Assembly (NCBI GenBank): GCA_012932295.1
Contig: JAAONU010000001.1
Coordinates: 58,873,693-58,937,692, forward strand
Reading direction: 5' to 3'
DNA: 64,000 nt
Origin: Cyclina sinensis
Taxonomy: Eukaryota; Mollusca; Bivalvia; Venerida; Veneridae
The translations under genes were made by a program, and so were the position numbers. Under the pieces are notes generated by a model. It ran no database searches, had not been told where the DNA came from, and saw only the letters and a list, made by a program, of their open reading frames with translations. How positions within the stretch are numbered: position 1 is the stretch's first letter; every line of letters begins with the position of its first letter. This document shows positions 61,578 through 64,000 of this stretch, in pieces.

Positions 61578-64000
61578 ATCATAACTAGGACAAAATTTAA
61601 TCATTTTGGGGTCCACAGAATAATTATAAACTTCTTTGCAACATGTTTAAGTTGCCTAATGTAATAAACGACTTAACGTTCGGATCTCTCTCTAAAGACA
61701 CGACAGATACAGTATTATAATCAAAAGGTGCTATGTTTCTGTTAATGCAGGTATATGTGTATTCAGTCACTATGTATTGTGTGTTGATTTTTTAAGACCA
61801 ATTCCTCGTGCTCTTGTAAAAGATACCTGGCAAACTTCTCTACTTACTCACAATAGATACTGAAAATACTGGCAACTATACAGGTGCAGTTTTCATAACA
61901 CACGCATTTTTTTCCATTCTCCATTTATTCTTGACAACGTCAATTAGTATTAAGTAGCTAACACAATATTTTTGCACATAATTTAGGGTGTGTAAACAAA
62001 CAAGATCTTGACTCAAGGTCAATAGAAAAGAAGTTTTAGAAGTAAATGTCGTCTGTCTTGCCGAAGTACTGTGTACATGGTGTATGTGAGCAGTACGTGG
62101 ATACCAGCAATATTCTGTCTAGTCTGGATTGCATGCCCCTTACCACTATCGTACTTTTACGCAATCGTAACAACTCGGCCTTTTCCGACAACTTCGTATA
62201 AAGACTTACTGAAGTCACCCGAGGTGTTCCGAATGACTTTTACATAGCAAAGTACGACCGGGAACCAGACAATAGCCTGTCAGTTTGTTACTTTTATTAC
62301 ATAGCAGGTTTGTTTTTGAAAACAGGCACAGGGGTACTGAAATGGAATATTAGTCATGAATCTCTGACTTTATGCAATATGAATTCATCTACGGTACTTG
62401 AATGAACGCAAGAAATCCAAATTTTGACACATTTATTCGGAACACTTTGTAAATCTACCTTTAATATAATAGTAATGAAAAGAAGACATTTCAAAATTTT
62501 AAAAAATCAGTTTATTTCTCAATATTTTGCATTTAAATGATATGGAATTAATAAATGGGATTATTTACAAGTTTGTTTTTTACAATCTCATTCATTTGAC
62601 CTGGGGACAATACCTTAGGCATGAAATCAACACAGTTCTAGTGTCAGTCATTGTGGAACGAGTTCTTTACTAAACATAAAACATAGTAACATGCGGTCTC
62701 TGTTTGCCTTATTCTGAAAGCAGACTAAGCTTCGAGAGTTAAGTAACTTGAATGCAACACATAAACAAAAATAATCTCTTGCTTAACATAAAAGAATTAA
62801 CACGTGCAGTTAAAAGCACGTGTACTGAAAGAAAAATTTGCAAGTTAAATCGGTTAGAAATGCGTATTTTTTCAATTCTGAATTCAAACCACAAAACAAT
62901 ATAGATATTGCTGACAGTTTTGGAATGAACCGTGAAGGTGTTTATGAACTAAAAGAAGACGAGGGTGTTCCAAAGAAGACGTGATTTGTCGTTTTGTTAA
63001 AAAAGGTGCATTTTAATTTTCTAGAAGACATGCGTTAATTTTAATACTTCGGTGAAAGATTAAATTTATATTAAAAAAGTTGGGAAACCGTAAACTAATT
63101 ACTTTTAACGTGCATTGTCTTCCAATGAAACGAAAAAGTGTATACCGTTTATTTTCTAAGTGTTGGTTATAAGTACCAGTAATCATTAGTAAAGATTTAA
63201 ATAACGTAAAAATAAGCATGCAGTTTTTGTGTGTAGCAAGTACAGCTATGATTAAGCGCAAAACTTGACAGTCATTAAAAAAACAGAAAGGTACAGTCAA
63301 AAACTCATGTAAGATCAGGGTTTTTTAATAATGACCAGATTTCACACCCTGTATTGTTCTACATAAAAAGAACGGGTGTCAAAGTCTTAGACAATATACG
63401 AGTATGAGAAATAGAAGAGATGGTGACAACATCGCTCTGAATACATTCGTCGCCAACAATGCCAAATCTCCAACACGAACGAAAATTACATTGGCTTATA
63501 TATTGTTTACTCTTGGAGTACGATCTTTATCCCATCATCAGTGTATAAAACTCTGGAAACAAAAGAACAGTGTTTATGACAAAGTTAGTATAACAGAACG
63601 TCTGTGTGTTAGTAAATTGCGTTAAATTGCGGGCGCAGTGTGTGCTTGATTAATTTATACGGTGCTTCTAGTAAGCGCAGGCATAAGTTCTAGCGTCAGT
63701 GCAGATAAAGCGAGCCAGGTGTTAGATGTTAGGATGTCAGTCGGGGATTATTGACAGGCTGTTTTAGAAATGAAGTCCTGCAACAGTAACGATACAGACA
63801 AATATGGCAGCTGAAAGTATGATATGAGGTCAAGAGCATATCACGATCCTTAAATGTCCTTTTCTTATTATTATCAGCAGAACACCTTCAGTTCAATAAA
63901 TCATGGCGATTAAACAACACTTGATGATCGTGGAAATGGTGTAAATTTTGTTGCTACATTAAACCTGGGCGTCCATCGCGCGGAAGCTCATTCAGAGGAC
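61578..64000. other. Intergenic, no gene recognised
   Basis: Open frames at 63404-63625 (+) and 63013-63300 (-) have no recognisable motif. A 51-codon frame starting at 62046 (+) overlaps a 60-codon minus frame; neither is convincing. The last 40 bases are GC-richer and could begin a feature outside the window. Confidence 0.45.

Noticed and set aside
62036..62218. Overlapping short frames on both strands
   Set aside because: Neither has a motif, splice context or family match.

Overview
The window looks like nuclear DNA of a bivalve mollusc. The DNA is AT-rich and gene-poor, with multi-kilobase introns bounded by GT...AG. The three recognisable genes are animal families: a glycan-branching glycosyltransferase, a claudin/PMP22 tetraspan protein and an F-box protein. 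The interspersed repeats also fit: (GTCC)n-bearing elements with ~150-bp core units resemble the pearl/CvA or Helitron-like elements known from clams and oysters. The species is not resolved. No prokaryotic, organellar or viral gene was recognised.

Layout: 1-25 kb is intergenic. It contains a palindromic hairpin at 6.0 kb, a repeat island at 7-13.5 kb (a reverse-strand core-repeat element, a 1.87-kb foldback element with ~477-bp inverted arms and a 5-bp target duplication, a second core-repeat element and a 48-bp minisatellite), a tRNA-derived SINE at 14.9 kb, and one copy of a ~0.8-kb duplicated segment at 20.3 kb. Gene 1 (25.2-32.4 kb, +) is a two-exon core-2/I-branching N-acetylglucosaminyltransferase. 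Its intron holds another core-repeat element, the second copy of the duplicated segment, and a minisatellite that runs into the 3' splice site. Gene 2 (38.3-51.0 kb, +) is a three-exon claudin-like protein with a tyrosine-rich tail. Its introns hold two SINEs, a core-repeat element, a cluster of CGACATTC motifs and a 22-bp array open in all three forward frames. A further core-repeat element lies at 51.6-53.6 kb. Gene 3 (55.9-61.4 kb, +) is a three-exon F-box protein close to FBXO39/FBXO33. Its second intron holds a broken Tc1-like transposase and a probable TTAA-type element ending about 50 bp before the last exon. 61.6-64 kb has no recognisable gene.

The three genes lie on the same strand but show no pathway link: one acts in Golgi glycan branching, one at the plasma membrane or junctions, one probably in ubiquitin-ligase substrate choice. 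All splice junctions were placed by eye. Each keeps the reading frame, all are phase 1, and each rejoins family-conserved sequence.

The most notable signals are the six related core-repeat elements, whose units are mostly near nucleosome length and carry nuclear-receptor-like half-sites (perfect DR1 and AGGTCAnnnTGACCT palindromes), the long-armed foldback element, the minisatellite-derived splice acceptor, and the 22-bp intronic array rich in TTTGCAG acceptor-like sites.
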